Below are positions 25,622 to 35,349 of a DNA stretch of 64,000 bases, one piece after another; the first letter of the stretch is position 1, and every line of letters begins with the position of its first letter. Location of the stretch: NCBI RefSeq assembly GCF_003075415.1, contig NZ_QDAH01000017.1, positions 1 through 64,000 of the forward strand, given 5' to 3'. Origin of the DNA: Microvirga sp. KLBC 81 (lineage in GTDB: Bacteria; Pseudomonadota; Alphaproteobacteria; Rhizobiales; Beijerinckiaceae). Both the position numbers and the translations under genes were made by a program. The notes beneath the pieces are model-generated. The model saw only the letters and a program-made list of their open reading frames with translations, was not told the DNA's origin and searched no databases.

Positions 25622-26444
25622 ATCGATTTGCCTTCGAAGACAGCAGTTGCCGGGCCGCCTCTACAATGGTGGTGTCGTAAGCTGGCAGACCCTTGATCGT
25701 GGTCAGCACCTTGTCATTAAGCGCATCAGCCACGTCGGACGGGCCCGCAGGCACCAAATCCCAGGTGACTTTCCGGCTCTGCGCGAGTTCGTTCTCGACT
25801 GCGTCCCTGAACATCTCGAAGTAGGGATTCCCGGAGTTCGTCAGGATCGCGGGCAGCTTCTTGGCATCGCGTGTGATCAGGGCACCGGAATTCGACAGGT
25901 CATAGCGCAGGACTGGGACCGAGGGGCAAAGGCCGATCTCAGCCTTGAGATAAGGGTTCCGCGAGCAAGCCAGGACGACCGCCGAAATCGTGGCAAGCAC
26001 GTTCGCGGAGAGTGTCGTGTCGTCCGCGGCCTCCCCAAGCCCCTGCTTCAGGCGTTTGTATAGCACTCCGTTTGCGCCTTGGTCCGGATCAGGGATGACG
26101 AGGCGAATCCGGATGTGACGACGCTCCCTCCGGGCGAGATCGTCTAACCGGGGGAGGACAGCGGAGCGGAAATAGGAGCCACTCCGGCCCCAAAACCAGT
26201 AGTCGGATGCGTTTGCGGGAAGATTGATGATGCCATCCCCAATCTCAACGTCGCGCAGAGGGACAACCTCGGCGTCCCTCAGCCCAGGAGGCGTGATCAG
26301 AACATAGAAGAGATAGATGGCGATGAACACGGCAACGGTCGCAGCGAAGTTACCGAGGAAATTCGTTGCGAATTCACGAAACGGCGATCCGGCCGGAGCA
26401 TAAGCCGTAATGACGAACAGCAGGAGCAGAAGGGCGCCCAGCAA
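25611..26444 (-). CDS. Two-helix membrane protein with a cytoplasmic domain, unknown function; probable frameshift near its start
   Basis: The frame from a TTG at 26444 encodes 277 residues with two hydrophobic helices (LGALLLLLFVITAY and FAATVAVFIAIYLFYVLI), then a soluble domain with YWFWGRSGSYFRSAVLPRLD and HIRIRLVIPDPD. This faintly recalls the start of phospholipase-D-like (HKD) domains, but no HxK motif is visible. The TTG lies inside the first helix and lacks a ribosome site. In another frame, an ATG at 26518 opens MIDPSLRAVLRSRYTILRFL, a natural basic lead-in to that helix. The switch point is a tandem 9-base repeat with T5 runs (26451-26468). Either the gene is frameshifted or an error exists here. 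Confidence 0.6.
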   Translation of the reverse strand: MLGALLLLLFVITAYAPAGSPFREFATNFLGNFAATVAVFIAIYLFYVLITPPGLRDAEVVPLRDVEIGDGIINLPANASDYWFWGRSGSYFRSAVLPRLDDLARRERRHIRIRLVIPDPDQGANGVLYKRLKQGLGEAADDTTLSANVLATISAVVLACSRNPYLKAEIGLCPSVPVLRYDLSNSGALITRDAKKLPAILTNSGNPYFEMFRDAVENELAQSRKVTWDLVPAGPSDVADALNDKVLTTIKGLPAYDTTIVEAARQLLSSKANRYGR

Positions 26445-26518
26445 GAGCCCAAAAAGCGCAAAAAGCGCAGGATGGTGTAGCGGCTGCGCAGAACCGCTCG
26501 AAGCGAGGGATCAATCAT

Positions 26519-26864
26519 AGGCAGTGGACCCCGTGCCGATGCACGATGGAATGAGCTTAGGTTCGGCACTAGCTATCCACCTCGACAGGAGAAAGCATCT
26601 CAAGATCGGTAGCGCTCATCACCTTGAGGCAGACCTGTGCCGCTGTTGCGTTACACGATTTTTCTCTACCAATCGACTGCAATTCTCGGGGCCTTTGGAT
26701 TTGACCAGGAGAGAAGCATGAACAGTGCTTGGGTACGGCGGATTGACGCGCCGATTCGAACGCAGTCGGGAAGGATTGTTGTATCAGCGTTGTATCAAGC
26801 TGATCGACCGAGAGAGCCGTCGATAGACAAACACTCGTAGACTATTGTTTTTCCGAAGAAAATT
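26519..26864. other. Spacer between accessory cluster and tRNA-Gly, with one weak small frame
   Basis: 346 bases. The only frame with a ribosome site (AGGAGAGAAGC) is 26718-26840 on the plus strand, encoding 40 residues starting MNSAWVRRIDAPIRTQ; I cannot tie it to a family. It contains a direct repeat TTGTATCA at 26779-26786 and 26790-26797. No integrase was recognised, although the site beside a tRNA 3' end is where one would be expected. Confidence 0.35.
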
Positions 26865-26939
26865 TGGAGCGGGCGATGGGAATCGAACCCACGACATTCA
26901 GCTTGGGAAGCTGACGTTCTACCTCTGAACTACGCCCGC
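26865..26939 (-). tRNA. tRNA-Gly (anticodon CCC)
   Basis: Cloverleaf on the minus strand: acceptor GCGGGCG (26939-26933) pairs with CGCCCGC; D-arm contains TTCAGAGGTAGAA; anticodon loop TTCCCAA gives CCC; T-arm carries GGGTTCGATTCCC. The discriminator is T and CCA is encoded at 26867-26865. The gene reads toward the accessory cluster, so its 3' end borders that cluster. Confidence 0.95.
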
Positions 26940-26983
26940 GCTCTTTCAGAGCATATCGATCTTAGCCACACTTCCGCAAGGGG

Positions 26984-28075
26984 TCAGCGGAAGTGCTTCG
27001 ACAGTTTCAAGCCTTGGGCCTGGTAGTTGGAGCCGGCCCCTGCCCCGTAGAGCACCTGCGGGCGCTCGGCCATGCGCTCATAGACCAGGCGTCCGACGAT
27101 CTGCCCGTCCTCCAGGATGAAGGGGACATCGCGGGAGCGGACCTCGAGAACCGCGCGGGCCCCCTCCCCTCCTGCGCCGACGTGGCCGAAGCCCGGATCG
27201 AAAAAGCCGGCATAATGGACGCGGAACTCGCCCACGAGCGGATCAAAGGGCACCATCTCGGCCGCGTAGTCCGGCGGGACATGCACGGCCTCCTTCGAGG
27301 CCAGGATATAAAACTGGCCCGGATCGAGGATCAGGGTCCGGCTGGCATCGGCGTAAAGCGGCTCCCAGAAATCGGTGATCCGGCAGGAGCCTGGCTTGTC
27401 CACGTCCACAAGCCCCGTATGGCGTTTGGCCCGGTAGCCGATGAGATTGTCGGAGCCGAAGCCCGCCAGATCGACGCTCACCGCCACGCCGTCCTGGATC
27501 GACGGCTCGGCTGAGGTGACGACCCGCTCGCGCTCATGCAGCGCCTGGAGCTCGGCATTGCTTAAGCGCACCTCCCCCTTGCGCAGGCGCAGCTGCGAGA
27601 GGCGGGTGCCCGTCCGCACCAGGACCGGGAAGGTGCGGGGCGAGATCTCCGCGTAGAGCGGGCCGGCATAGCCCGCGCCGATGGTGTCGAATTCCTGACT
27701 GCGGTCTGTGATCACGCGGGTGAACACGTCGATACGGCCCGTCGAACTCTTGGGATTCGCGGCGGCGGAGAGGTCATCCGGCAGGGCCAGGCTTTCCTGC
27801 AGCTCGGCGATATAGACGCTGCCTGTCTCCAGGATAGCCCCGGCCGAGAGGTCGATTTCATGGAAGCTCAGCTGAGCCAAGCGGTCCTTCACCGTATGGT
27901 TGCGACCCGGCAGGAAGCTGGCGCGGACGCGATAGGCCCGACGGCCCAGCCTCAGATCGAGGCTTGCAGGCTGCACCTGATCGGAGGCGAACGGCGTCTC
28001 CGGCTTGATCACGCCTGCTTCCGCAAGGCGCATAATGGCATCGGCCGATTGGATCCCGTCCTTCAACACAACCAT
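26984..28075 (-). CDS. dcd: 2'-deoxycytidine 5'-triphosphate deaminase, double-length alphaproteobacterial type
   Basis: Converts dCTP to dUTP, feeding thymidylate synthesis. The alphaproteobacterial form has two Dcd/dUTPase-like halves in one chain, about twice the E. coli length; here 363 residues. Half one contains SDQVQPASLDLRLG and NPKSSTGRIDVFTRVITD, with the SSTGR motif typical of Dcd. Half two contains GYRAKRHTGLVDVDKPG and a second FDPGFGHVG-type segment. I start at MVVLKDGIQSAD (28075); the frame is open to 28174 but that adds a basic leader overlapping the next gene, and neither start has a clear ribosome site. Confidence 0.9.
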   Translation of the reverse strand: MVVLKDGIQSADAIMRLAEAGVIKPETPFASDQVQPASLDLRLGRRAYRVRASFLPGRNHTVKDRLAQLSFHEIDLSAGAILETGSVYIAELQESLALPDDLSAAANPKSSTGRIDVFTRVITDRSQEFDTIGAGYAGPLYAEISPRTFPVLVRTGTRLSQLRLRKGEVRLSNAELQALHERERVVTSAEPSIQDGVAVSVDLAGFGSDNLIGYRAKRHTGLVDVDKPGSCRITDFWEPLYADASRTLILDPGQFYILASKEAVHVPPDYAAEMVPFDPLVGEFRVHYAGFFDPGFGHVGAGGEGARAVLEVRSRDVPFILEDGQIVGRLVYERMAERPQVLYGAGAGSNYQAQGLKLSKHFR

Positions 28076-28148
28076 GATCTTGTTCCAGGGCCCTGCCCTT
28101 ATTCGAGTGTTCTTGAAGCTTAGCTGTCGACGTCGTGTAGCGGAATTG

Positions 28149-28775
28149 TCAATCCCTTTCACCATTTTCATCATGAAATGCGTGCCAGGCCAGCCCTATC
28201 CGGCCCAAGGCGCTCATGAAGGTTAATCCGGCAAAGGCATAGGCCAGAACCGGGAAGAAGCCGGGCACCAGCATCATGGCGGCAAAGAACAGGATGGTCT
28301 CCGTCCCCTCCATGAAGCCGGCCGTGTAATAGATGGACTTGATCCCCCGGGAGCTGCCCGTGATCCCGCGCCTGGCCGCAACCGCCGCAAAGGCCAGGAA
28401 GCTCGCCCCGTTCACATAAAAGGAGGCGAGGAGAACGGCTGCAGGCACGGCATTGGACGCGGGATCCTGCAGGGCGAAGGCCAAGGGAATGGCGCCGTAG
28501 ATCGCGAAATCGCAGACGGTATCGAGAAAGCCACCCCGATCCGTCGGCCCGATGGCGCGGGCAATGGCCCCGTCGAGGCCATCGAGCACGCGGTTGAGCG
28601 CAAAGAGAAAGAGAGCTGCCGGCTCCAAGCGCAGTGCCAGCATGAAGGCAGCGGCTAACCCGGCACCTAAACCCAACAGCGTCGTGGCATCGGCGGAGAC
28701 ACCGGCACGGGCAAGCCCCTGCCCGATCCGATTCAAGCGCGGATCGATCCTGCGTCTCACCCACCCGTCAAGCAT
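28149..28775 (-). CDS. CDP-alcohol phosphatidyltransferase family membrane protein
   Basis: Inner-membrane enzyme that joins a CDP-activated lipid (or CDP-alcohol) with an alcohol. The catalytic CDP-OH-P signature is intact: DGAIARAIGPTDRGGFLDTV around residues 70-89, giving D-G-x2-A-R-x8-G-x3-D-x3-D. About five or six hydrophobic helices follow. The start at MLDGWVRRRIDPRL is supported by AAGGAGGGGGC immediately upstream. 208 residues is the usual size for phosphatidylglycerophosphate- or phosphatidylinositol-type synthases, but the acceptor alcohol cannot be read from sequence. Confidence 0.9.
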   Translation of the reverse strand: MLDGWVRRRIDPRLNRIGQGLARAGVSADATTLLGLGAGLAAAFMLALRLEPAALFLFALNRVLDGLDGAIARAIGPTDRGGFLDTVCDFAIYGAIPLAFALQDPASNAVPAAVLLASFYVNGASFLAFAAVAARRGITGSSRGIKSIYYTAGFMEGTETILFFAAMMLVPGFFPVLAYAFAGLTFMSALGRIGLAWHAFHDENGERD

Positions 28776-28866
28776 GCCCCCTCCTTGAAGCCCTCGATTG
28801 ACGGAGCTTCGTAGCCGCCTTACCACGGGGACTGAGCATTCCACCACTGGCTTCAAGGGACCACTC

Positions 28867-29259
28867 ATGTACAAGGCCGTCACCCGCGGCATCAGCGTGA
28901 CCGTGACACCCCGCTATCTGCCGGAAGAATCCTCGCCCGACGAAAACCGCTATTTCTTTGCCTACACGGTCGAGATTATCAACCTGAGCCTCGAGCGCGT
29001 GCAGCTGCGTGCCCGCTACTGGCGCATCACCGACGAGCAAGGCCGCGTGCAGGAAGTGCGCGGCGCGGGCGTGGTTGGCGAGGAGCCGGTGCTCGGCCCC
29101 GGCGAGAGCTACAGCTATACAAGCGGCTGTCCCCTGACGACGCCGAGCGGCACGATGCAGGGCAGCTATGTGATGGAAACCGCGGGCGGCGAAACCTTCG
29201 ACGCCGAGATCCCGGCCTTTTCACTCGACATGCCGCGCAACAGGCGCGTGCTGCATTGA
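28867..29259 (+). CDS. apaG: ApaG protein
   Basis: 130-residue ApaG/DUF525 beta-sandwich, known in enterobacteria beside apaH and also as the C-terminal domain of some F-box proteins; its biochemical role is unsettled. Signatures are [20 protein letters not shown] near residues 28-47, [20 protein letters not shown], and [20 protein letters not shown]. The start at [13 protein letters not shown] (28867) matches the family; earlier in-frame ATG at 28798 lies in the divergent promoter region. It precedes argE by 7 bases and is probably co-transcribed. Confidence 0.94.
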   Translation: MYKAVTRGISVTVTPRYLPEESSPDENRYFFAYTVEIINLSLERVQLRARYWRITDEQGRVQEVRGAGVVGEEPVLGPGESYSYTSGCPLTTPSGTMQGSYVMETAGGETFDAEIPAFSLDMPRNRRVLH

Positions 29260-29266
29260 GGTTCGC

Positions 29267-30439
29267 ATGTCTTTTAACGGTCAGCGGCTCACGCCGCTTG
29301 AAATGCTGGCGAAGCTGGTTGCGTTCGATACGGAGAGCGCAAAGTCCAATCTGTCCCTGATCGAGTTCGTGGAAGGCTATTTGCAAAGCTGGAGCGTGCC
29401 CTATGTGCGTGTGCCGAACGAGACCGGCGACAAGGCCGCGCTCTATGCCACCATCGGGCCGCAGGACAAGGGCGGCATCGTGCTCTCCGGCCACACGGAT
29501 GTCGTGCCTGTAGCGGGCCAGAACTGGACCTCCGACCCATTCACGCTGCGCGTCGAGAACGGGCGGGCCTATGGTCGCGGCGCGGTAGATATGAAGGCCT
29601 TCGATGCACTGGCGCTCGCACTGGTGCCCGAATTTCAGGCAGCCAATCTCAAGACGCCCATCCACATCATGCTCTCCTACGACGAGGAGACCACGTGCCT
29701 TGGCGTCGTCGACACCATTCGCCGCCTGGGCCATGACCTGCCGCTCCCGCAAGCGGTGATCGTCGGCGAGCCGACGATGCTGGAGGTCGTGGATGCGCAC
29801 AAGAGCGTCGTGACCTTCACAACGACGGTACATGGATCGGAAGCGCATTCGTCCAAGCCCTATCTCGGCGCGAGCGCCGTGATGACGGCAGCGGAGATGA
29901 TTGGTGAACTCAATCGCATCAGCGACGAGATGATGGAGCGCGGCGACCCGAGTGGACGCTTCGATCCGCCCTACACCACCGTGCATGTGGGCGTGATCTC
30001 GGGTGGCACGGCGCGGAACATCATCTCGAAATCATGCACCTTCCATTGGGAGTTCCGCGGCCTGCCCAATCAGGACCCCAACGAGATTCCCGATCGGCTC
30101 GAAAAATTCGCGCAGGAGGTTGCGTTGAAGCGCCTGAATCGCTTCGGCGATTTCGGACGCATCGAGACGACGCTTCACTCGCGTGTGCCAGGTCTCGCGC
30201 CTGAGCCCGGATCGTTTGCGGAAACATTGGCGCTGCGCCTTGCGGGCAAGAACCGCACGCACACGGTGCCGTTCGGAACGGAGGCCGGTCACTACCAGGC
30301 GGCCGGCATTCCCACCGTCGTTTGCGGCCCCGGCTCCATCGATCAGGCGCATCAGGCAGACGAATACATCACTCTCGATCAGTTGGAAGCAGGCGCGGCC
30401 TTCATGCGCCGTCTCGCGGCGACCTGCGCCGAGTCATAA
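29267..30439 (+). CDS. argE: Acetylornithine deacetylase
   Basis: Removes acetate from N-acetylornithine to give ornithine in arginine synthesis. M20 zinc peptidase family: VLSGHTDVVPV (first metal His), GRGAVDMKAFDALAL (bridging Asp), LSYDEETTCLG (catalytic and metal Glu), and EAGHYQAAGIPTVVCGPGSI near the C-terminus. The dimerisation domain includes VHGSEAHSSKP. 390 residues is standard. It converges on hslO, with a hairpin at 30453-30483 between. The argD-argF-hslO operon lies next door, giving a partial arginine cluster. Confidence 0.94.
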   Translation: MSFNGQRLTPLEMLAKLVAFDTESAKSNLSLIEFVEGYLQSWSVPYVRVPNETGDKAALYATIGPQDKGGIVLSGHTDVVPVAGQNWTSDPFTLRVENGRAYGRGAVDMKAFDALALALVPEFQAANLKTPIHIMLSYDEETTCLGVVDTIRRLGHDLPLPQAVIVGEPTMLEVVDAHKSVVTFTTTVHGSEAHSSKPYLGASAVMTAAEMIGELNRISDEMMERGDPSGRFDPPYTTVHVGVISGGTARNIISKSCTFHWEFRGLPNQDPNEIPDRLEKFAQEVALKRLNRFGDFGRIETTLHSRVPGLAPEPGSFAETLALRLAGKNRTHTVPFGTEAGHYQAAGIPTVVCGPGSIDQAHQADEYITLDQLEAGAAFMRRLAATCAES

Positions 30440-30452
30440 TGGCCTGCACCCA

Positions 30453-30483
30453 CGCCATGCCTGGGACGAGCCCGGGCATGGCG
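30453..30483. terminator. Convergent hairpin between argE and hslO
   Basis: CGCCATGCC (30453-30461) pairs with GGCATGGCG (30475-30483); a T-G wobble and three more G-C pairs extend the stem to 13 bp around the loop ACGAG. It is centred between two converging genes, but no T-run follows on either strand, so termination efficiency is uncertain. Confidence 0.55.
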
Positions 30484-30510
30484 ATGAGGATGCGTTAGCG
30501 GGAGCAGATT

Positions 30511-31500
30511 TTACGCTTCCGTCTTCGCGATCTCGGCTTCCACGTCGGCGGGATCGAGATCATAGAAGCGCGAGCAGAACTCACAGGTGATGCCGATACG
30601 CCCGTTGTCGCCCACCATGTCGCGGCGATCCTCGGGCGAGAAGCGGCGCATCATGCCCATGATGCGCTCGTGCGAGCAGGTGCATTCCTCATGCACGTGC
30701 TGGCCTTCAAACACGCGCACGCCACGCTCGTGAAAGAGACGGTAGAGCAGCCGCTCGCTCGACACCGCGGGATCGATGAGCTCGTGATCTTCCACGGTCG
30801 CCAGAAGCGACTTGGCTTCGACCCAGGCATCATCCTCGGACGGCCCGGAAAGATCCTTGGAAGGGTGGCCCTCCGGAATATCGCCGGGATGAAGGTCAGT
30901 CTGGCGCAGGCGTTCCGACGATGACGGCAGGAACTGGATCATCAAGCCGCCCGCGCGATAGGTGTGACGGCCGCTTTCGAACTGCTCGGCAACGGCGAGA
31001 CGCACCTGTGTCGGGATCTGCTCCGACTGGCGGAAATACTGATGGGCGGCTTCCTCGAAGCCCTGGCCTTCGAGCGCAACCACGCCCTGATAGCGGCTGC
31101 GCTCCGTGCCCTGGTCGATGGTCATCGCGAGATAACCATGACCAAGCAACTCGCCTGTGCTGGATGTTGAGGAGCCGAGCGCTTCCAGCTTCTCCTTGTC
31201 GAAGCGAGCCGTAGCGCGCAACTTATCCGGCGCGTTGAAGTCCACCACCACCATATCGATGATGCCATCGGTCTTGGTCTGAAGCTGGAAGCGGCCTTCG
31301 AGCTTCAGCGATGCGCCAAGCATGACGGTGAGCGCAGCCGCCTCACCGATGACACGGGCCACCAGGTCAGGATAGCCGTGACGGGACAGGATGGTATCGA
31401 TGGAGGGACCAAGGCGCACCACGCGCCCGCGCACGTCGAGCGGCTCCACCGCGAACGGCAGAATGACGTCATCATGTCCCTCGAACGAAGTTGAACTCAT
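30511..31500 (-). CDS. hslO: Redox-regulated chaperone Hsp33
   Basis: Holdase activated by oxidation and unfolding. The 329-residue protein has the N-terminal Hsp33 domain ([40 protein letters not shown]) and the C-terminal zinc switch: [15 protein letters not shown] with CxC, and [12 protein letters not shown] with CxxC. All four Cys are present. The start at MSSTSFEG (31500) overlaps the argF stop by four bases (ATGA), so translation is coupled to argF; an upstream in-frame start at 31524 lies inside argF. Confidence 0.96.
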   Translation of the reverse strand: MSSTSFEGHDDVILPFAVEPLDVRGRVVRLGPSIDTILSRHGYPDLVARVIGEAAALTVMLGASLKLEGRFQLQTKTDGIIDMVVVDFNAPDKLRATARFDKEKLEALGSSTSSTGELLGHGYLAMTIDQGTERSRYQGVVALEGQGFEEAAHQYFRQSEQIPTQVRLAVAEQFESGRHTYRAGGLMIQFLPSSSERLRQTDLHPGDIPEGHPSKDLSGPSEDDAWVEAKSLLATVEDHELIDPAVSSERLLYRLFHERGVRVFEGQHVHEECTCSHERIMGMMRRFSPEDRRDMVGDNGRIGITCEFCSRFYDLDPADVEAEIAKTEA

Positions 31501-32423
31501 GCGTTTGCTGCTCCAAGGCACCACGCCAGGATGCCCTTCTGTGCATGAAGCCGGTTCTCGGCCTCATCGAAGACCACGGATTGCGGACCATCCATGACGT
31601 CATCCGTCACTTCCTCGCCGCGATGCGCCGGCAGGCAGTGCATGAAGACGGCATTCTTGGCGGCCACGCTCATCAGCTTGCTGTTGACCTGATAGGGCTT
31701 CAGCAGGTTGTGGCGGCGGAACTCGTCGTCATCGCCCATCGAGACCCAGCAATCGGTGATGACAGCATCAGCTCCTTCCGCCGCCTCGAAGGCGTCGGTC
31801 GTCACGCTGATCCTTGCTCCTTCCTGCTTTGCCCAGGACAAAAGCTCCGGGCGCGGAGCAAGTTCCGGCGGAGATGCGATCTTCAGCGTGAAATCAAGGC
31901 GCCCCGCCGCGTGAACCCAGGAGGCGAGCACGTTGTTGGCATCGCCTACCCAGGCGATCGTGCGGCCTTCGATGGAGCCGTTGTGCTCCTCGAAGGTCAT
32001 GATATCGGCCATGATCTGGCACGGATGGGTCATCTTGGTCAGGCCGTTGATGACGGGGATCGAGGCGTACTGCGCCAGCTCCGTCACCATGGCATGATCG
32101 AGCGTGCGGATCATGATGGCGTCCACATAGCGCGAGAGAACACGCGCCGTGTCGGCGATGCTCTCGCCACGGCCAAGCTGCATCTCCTTCCCCGTGAGCA
32201 TCAGCGTCTCGCCGCCAAGTTCCCGCATGCCGACATCGAAAGAGACGCGAGTGCGGGTGGAGGGCTTGTCGAACACCATGGCGAGCGTCTTGCCCTCAAG
32301 CGGGCGCTCCTTGGAGCGCTCGCCGCGGCGACGCTTGGCCTTGATCTCGGATCCGACCTTCAGGATGTGACGGATCTCAGACCCTGAAAAATCGCTGAGA
32401 TCGAGAAAGTGACGAGTCGTCAT
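31497..32423 (-). CDS. argF: Ornithine carbamoyltransferase
   Basis: Transfers carbamoyl from carbamoyl phosphate to ornithine, giving citrulline. Motifs: [15 protein letters not shown] (carbamoyl-phosphate site STRTR) near residues 50-64, [11 protein letters not shown] near 133-143, DCWVSMGDD, and [12 protein letters not shown] with the HCLPA ornithine loop. 308 residues, normal. Four-base ATGA overlaps join it to argD upstream and to hslO downstream, making a tightly coupled three-gene operon. Confidence 0.97.
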   Translation of the reverse strand: MTTRHFLDLSDFSGSEIRHILKVGSEIKAKRRRGERSKERPLEGKTLAMVFDKPSTRTRVSFDVGMRELGGETLMLTGKEMQLGRGESIADTARVLSRYVDAIMIRTLDHAMVTELAQYASIPVINGLTKMTHPCQIMADIMTFEEHNGSIEGRTIAWVGDANNVLASWVHAAGRLDFTLKIASPPELAPRPELLSWAKQEGARISVTTDAFEAAEGADAVITDCWVSMGDDDEFRRHNLLKPYQVNSKLMSVAAKNAVFMHCLPAHRGEEVTDDVMDGPQSVVFDEAENRLHAQKGILAWCLGAANA

Positions 32424-33628
32424 TGAGCTGCTCCCGGCTGAGCGGCTTTCTTCAGCTCAGCTTCCATGGCCGCGCAGGCGGCATCCAGACGATTGAAGGC
32501 TTCCGTGATGTCCGCATCCGAGATGATGAGCGGCGGCAGAAGCCGGACCACGTTGTCGCCGGCGGCGACCAGAATGAGCTTCTGAGCGCGGGCGGCGGCG
32601 ATGAAATCGGTGTTGGGGACAATCGTGCGAATGCCCATGATGAGACCTTGCCCGCGAACCTCAGCGATGATGGCCGGATGCCGATCCTTCAACTCGGCGA
32701 GACGCTGCTTCAACAGCAGCCCCTTGCGCTCGACCTCCTGCAGGAAGCCAGGCTCCAGGACGACATCGAGCACAGCATTGCCGACAGCCATGGCAAGTGG
32801 GTTGCCGCCGAAGGTCGTGCCATGCGTTCCAACCGTCATGCCCTTCGCAGCCTCGGCCGTAGCAAGGCAAGCGCCCATCGGGAATCCGCCACCGATACCC
32901 TTGGCCACCGACATGATATCCGGCTTCACGCCCGTCAATTCATAGGCGAACAGCTTGCCGGTGCGCCCAACACCCGTCTGAACCTCGTCGAAGATCAGAA
33001 GAAGGCCGTGTCGATCGCAGAGCGCGCGCAGCTCTTTCATGAAGGCGGCATCGACCGGTCGCACGCCGCTCTCGCCCTGGATCGGCTCGATCATCAGGGC
33101 TGCCGTCTGCGGGCCGATGGCGGCCTTCAGGGCCTCGAGATCATTGAAGGGCACTTGATCGAAGCCCTCTACCTTGGGGCCGAAACCTTCCAGGTATTTG
33201 GCCTGGCCACCCGCCGCGATGGTCGCCAGCGTCCGGCCATGGAAAGCGCCCTCGAAGGTGATGATGTGGAACCGCTCAGGGTGCCCGCTCACGTAATGAT
33301 AGCGGCGCGCCATCTTGACCGCCGCCTCGTTCGCCTCGGCACCCGAGTTGGTGAAGAACACCACATCCGCGAAGGTGTTCTCCACGAGGCGCTGAGCCAG
33401 CCGCTCCCCTTCGGGGATCTGATAGAGGTTCGAGGTATGCCAGATCTTGGAAGCCTGCTCCGTCAGTGCCGCCACGAGGTGGGGATGGGCATGCCCCAAG
33501 GCGTTCACGGCGATACCGGCCCCGAAATCGAGATATCGCTGCCCATCTCGGCCGTAGAGCCAGGGCCCCTCCCCCTTTTCGAAAGAAAGCTCGGCACGCG
33601 CAAAAACTGGCAGCAATGGCGATGTCAC
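32420..33628 (-). CDS. argD: Acetylornithine aminotransferase
   Basis: PLP enzyme making N-acetylornithine from the semialdehyde; often also acts in lysine synthesis. Visible are [56 protein letters not shown] (PLP Asp) and [18 protein letters not shown], with the Schiff-base Lys of the AKGIGGG segment. It starts with GTG (MTSPLLPVF) behind GGCGGAG. A sigma-70-like promoter lies about 100 bases upstream, with a hairpin directly after the likely transcription start. Confidence 0.95.
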   Translation of the reverse strand: MTSPLLPVFARAELSFEKGEGPWLYGRDGQRYLDFGAGIAVNALGHAHPHLVAALTEQASKIWHTSNLYQIPEGERLAQRLVENTFADVVFFTNSGAEANEAAVKMARRYHYVSGHPERFHIITFEGAFHGRTLATIAAGGQAKYLEGFGPKVEGFDQVPFNDLEALKAAIGPQTAALMIEPIQGESGVRPVDAAFMKELRALCDRHGLLLIFDEVQTGVGRTGKLFAYELTGVKPDIMSVAKGIGGGFPMGACLATAEAAKGMTVGTHGTTFGGNPLAMAVGNAVLDVVLEPGFLQEVERKGLLLKQRLAELKDRHPAIIAEVRGQGLIMGIRTIVPNTDFIAAARAQKLILVAAGDNVVRLLPPLIISDADITEAFNRLDAACAAMEAELKKAAQPGAAQ

Positions 33629-33688
33629 GGGTTATCTCCGCCTCTCGTGGTGACCCAAGGTCGCACCTGGAGGCCGGCCTTGAGCCTT

Positions 33689-33718
33689 AAAAAGAAAGCG
33701 CCGCCCAAGCGGGGCGGC
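33689..33718 (-). terminator. Hairpin with T-run in the argD leader (possible attenuator)
   Basis: On the minus strand GCCGCCC (33718-33712) pairs with GGGCGGC (33706-33700) around a five-base loop, then CTTTCTTTTT follows. This has the form of an intrinsic terminator but lies between the argD promoter and argD itself, only a few bases after the predicted transcription start. It could terminate or attenuate the operon, or protect its 5' end. No leader peptide fits in the space. Confidence 0.5.
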
Positions 33719-33727
33719 ACGGTGGAG

Positions 33728-33755
33728 ATTCTAACGAGGTGCGAGACCCTGTCAA
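33728..33755 (-). promoter_or_regulatory. Sigma-70-like promoter of argD-argF-hslO
   Basis: On the minus strand TTGACA (33755-33750) is followed after 16 bases by TAGAAT (33733-33728). The -35 box is a perfect consensus match and the -10 differs at one main position. Predicted start is near 33721, about 93 bases upstream of the argD GTG. Confidence 0.65.
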
Positions 33756-34018
33756 TTCAAGAGAAATGAAGTGACTCATCACGGGTAAATTTTTCCGTAA
33801 GGTGACTTCCTTGGGGAAAACGACAGGGGGTGGCCGGGGACTCTTGCGCCCGAGTCCACCCATCCTGTAACTTCAGGGCAGTCGAGTACGGCATTCGTGC
33901 GGCGGCTCTCACCCTCAGGAGCGACCCCTCTCAGCGCGGTCGGACATCAAGTTTCTGTCCGCGAGGTACGGGGGATTCTGGGTTCAAAGACGCGGCCACG
34001 ATGGAGGCAGGTTTAAAA

Positions 34019-34549
<531 letters not shown>

Positions 34550-34573
34550 AAGCGCTACAGAGTTCCCACCAGG

Positions 34574-34608
34574 AAGGCCGCGCTGATGATCTCAGCGCGG
34601 CCTTTTGA
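34574..34608. terminator. Intrinsic terminator between gcrA and phoB
   Basis: AAGGCCGCGCTGA (34574-34586) pairs perfectly with TCAGCGCGGCCTT (34592-34604) around a five-base loop, followed by TTTTGATTTCT. It ends gcrA transcription and, since the stem is symmetrical, may also serve the converging phoB transcript. Confidence 0.9.
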
Positions 34609-34624
34609 TTTCTGATGAACGATT

Positions 34625-35347
34625 TCAGCTCTCTGCGTTTGCAGCCTGCTCGGCCCGCGCGAAGGTTTCATCAAAGGAATAGCCGGCCCCGCGCACCGTG
34701 CGGATCGGATCGGGCATCTTGGGCAGGTTGATCGCCTTGCGCAGGCGGCCCACATGAACGTCCACTGTGCGCTCGTCGATATAGACGTCGTGCCCCCAGA
34801 CCGCATTGAGCAGATGCTCGCGGGAGAAGACGCGACCCGGGCTCTGCATGAGAAACTCCAGCAGGCGGAACTCCGTGGGGCCCAGGTGCAGGTCCTTGCC
34901 GGAGCGGCGCACGCGATGGGTTTCGCGGTCAAGCTCCATGTCGCCTGCCCGCAGCAATGTCGCGATATGCGCAGGCTTCGTGCGGCGCAGCAGCGCGCGG
35001 ACACGGGCCAGGAGCTCCGGCACCGAGAAGGGTTTGACGATGTAATCGTCAGCGCCCGTGGAGAGGCCGCGGATTCGGTCACCCTCCTCGCCGCGTGCCG
35101 TGAGCATAATGATCGGCAAACGCTCTGTTTCCGGACGCACGCGGATGCGGCGGCAGAGTTCGATGCCGGAGAGGCCCGGCAGCATCCAGTCGAGCAGCAC
35201 GATATCGGGCACCTGCTCGCGCAGGCGGATCTCGGCCTCGTCCCCACGCGAGACGCTATCCACCTCGTAGCCCTCAGCTTCGAGGTTGTAGCGCAGGAGC
35301 AGCGTCAACGGCTCCTCGTCCTCCACGATCAGAACGCGAGGCCCCAT
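34625..35347 (-). CDS. phoB: Phosphate regulon response regulator PhoB
   Basis: OmpR-family response regulator activating phosphate-starvation genes. Receiver domain: ILIVEDEEPL-like start (VLIVEDEEPLTLLLRYNLEA), phosphoacceptor Asp in DIVLLDWMLPGLSG near residue 54, LTARGEEGDRIRGLSTGADD and YIVKPF. C-terminal winged helix: LHLGPTEFRLLEFLMQSPGR, REHLLNAVWG, TVDVHVGRLRKAIN, VRGAGYSF. 240 residues. It starts two bases after the phoU stop and is the last gene of the phosphate cluster. Confidence 0.97.
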   Translation of the reverse strand: MGPRVLIVEDEEPLTLLLRYNLEAEGYEVDSVSRGDEAEIRLREQVPDIVLLDWMLPGLSGIELCRRIRVRPETERLPIIMLTARGEEGDRIRGLSTGADDYIVKPFSVPELLARVRALLRRTKPAHIATLLRAGDMELDRETHRVRRSGKDLHLGPTEFRLLEFLMQSPGRVFSREHLLNAVWGHDVYIDERTVDVHVGRLRKAINLPKMPDPIRTVRGAGYSFDETFARAEQAANAES

Positions 35348-35349
35348 GG

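Noticed and set aside
24105..26939. Genomic island with att repeats at tRNA-Gly
   Set aside because: No copy of the tRNA 3' end was found by eye at the far side of the cluster and no integrase gene is present, so integration is left as a hypothesis only.
33830..34018. An N-terminal extension of GcrA by 63 residues
   Set aside because: GcrA proteins begin at the WTDERVELL-type segment; the extension has shadow-like composition and falls in the promoter region.
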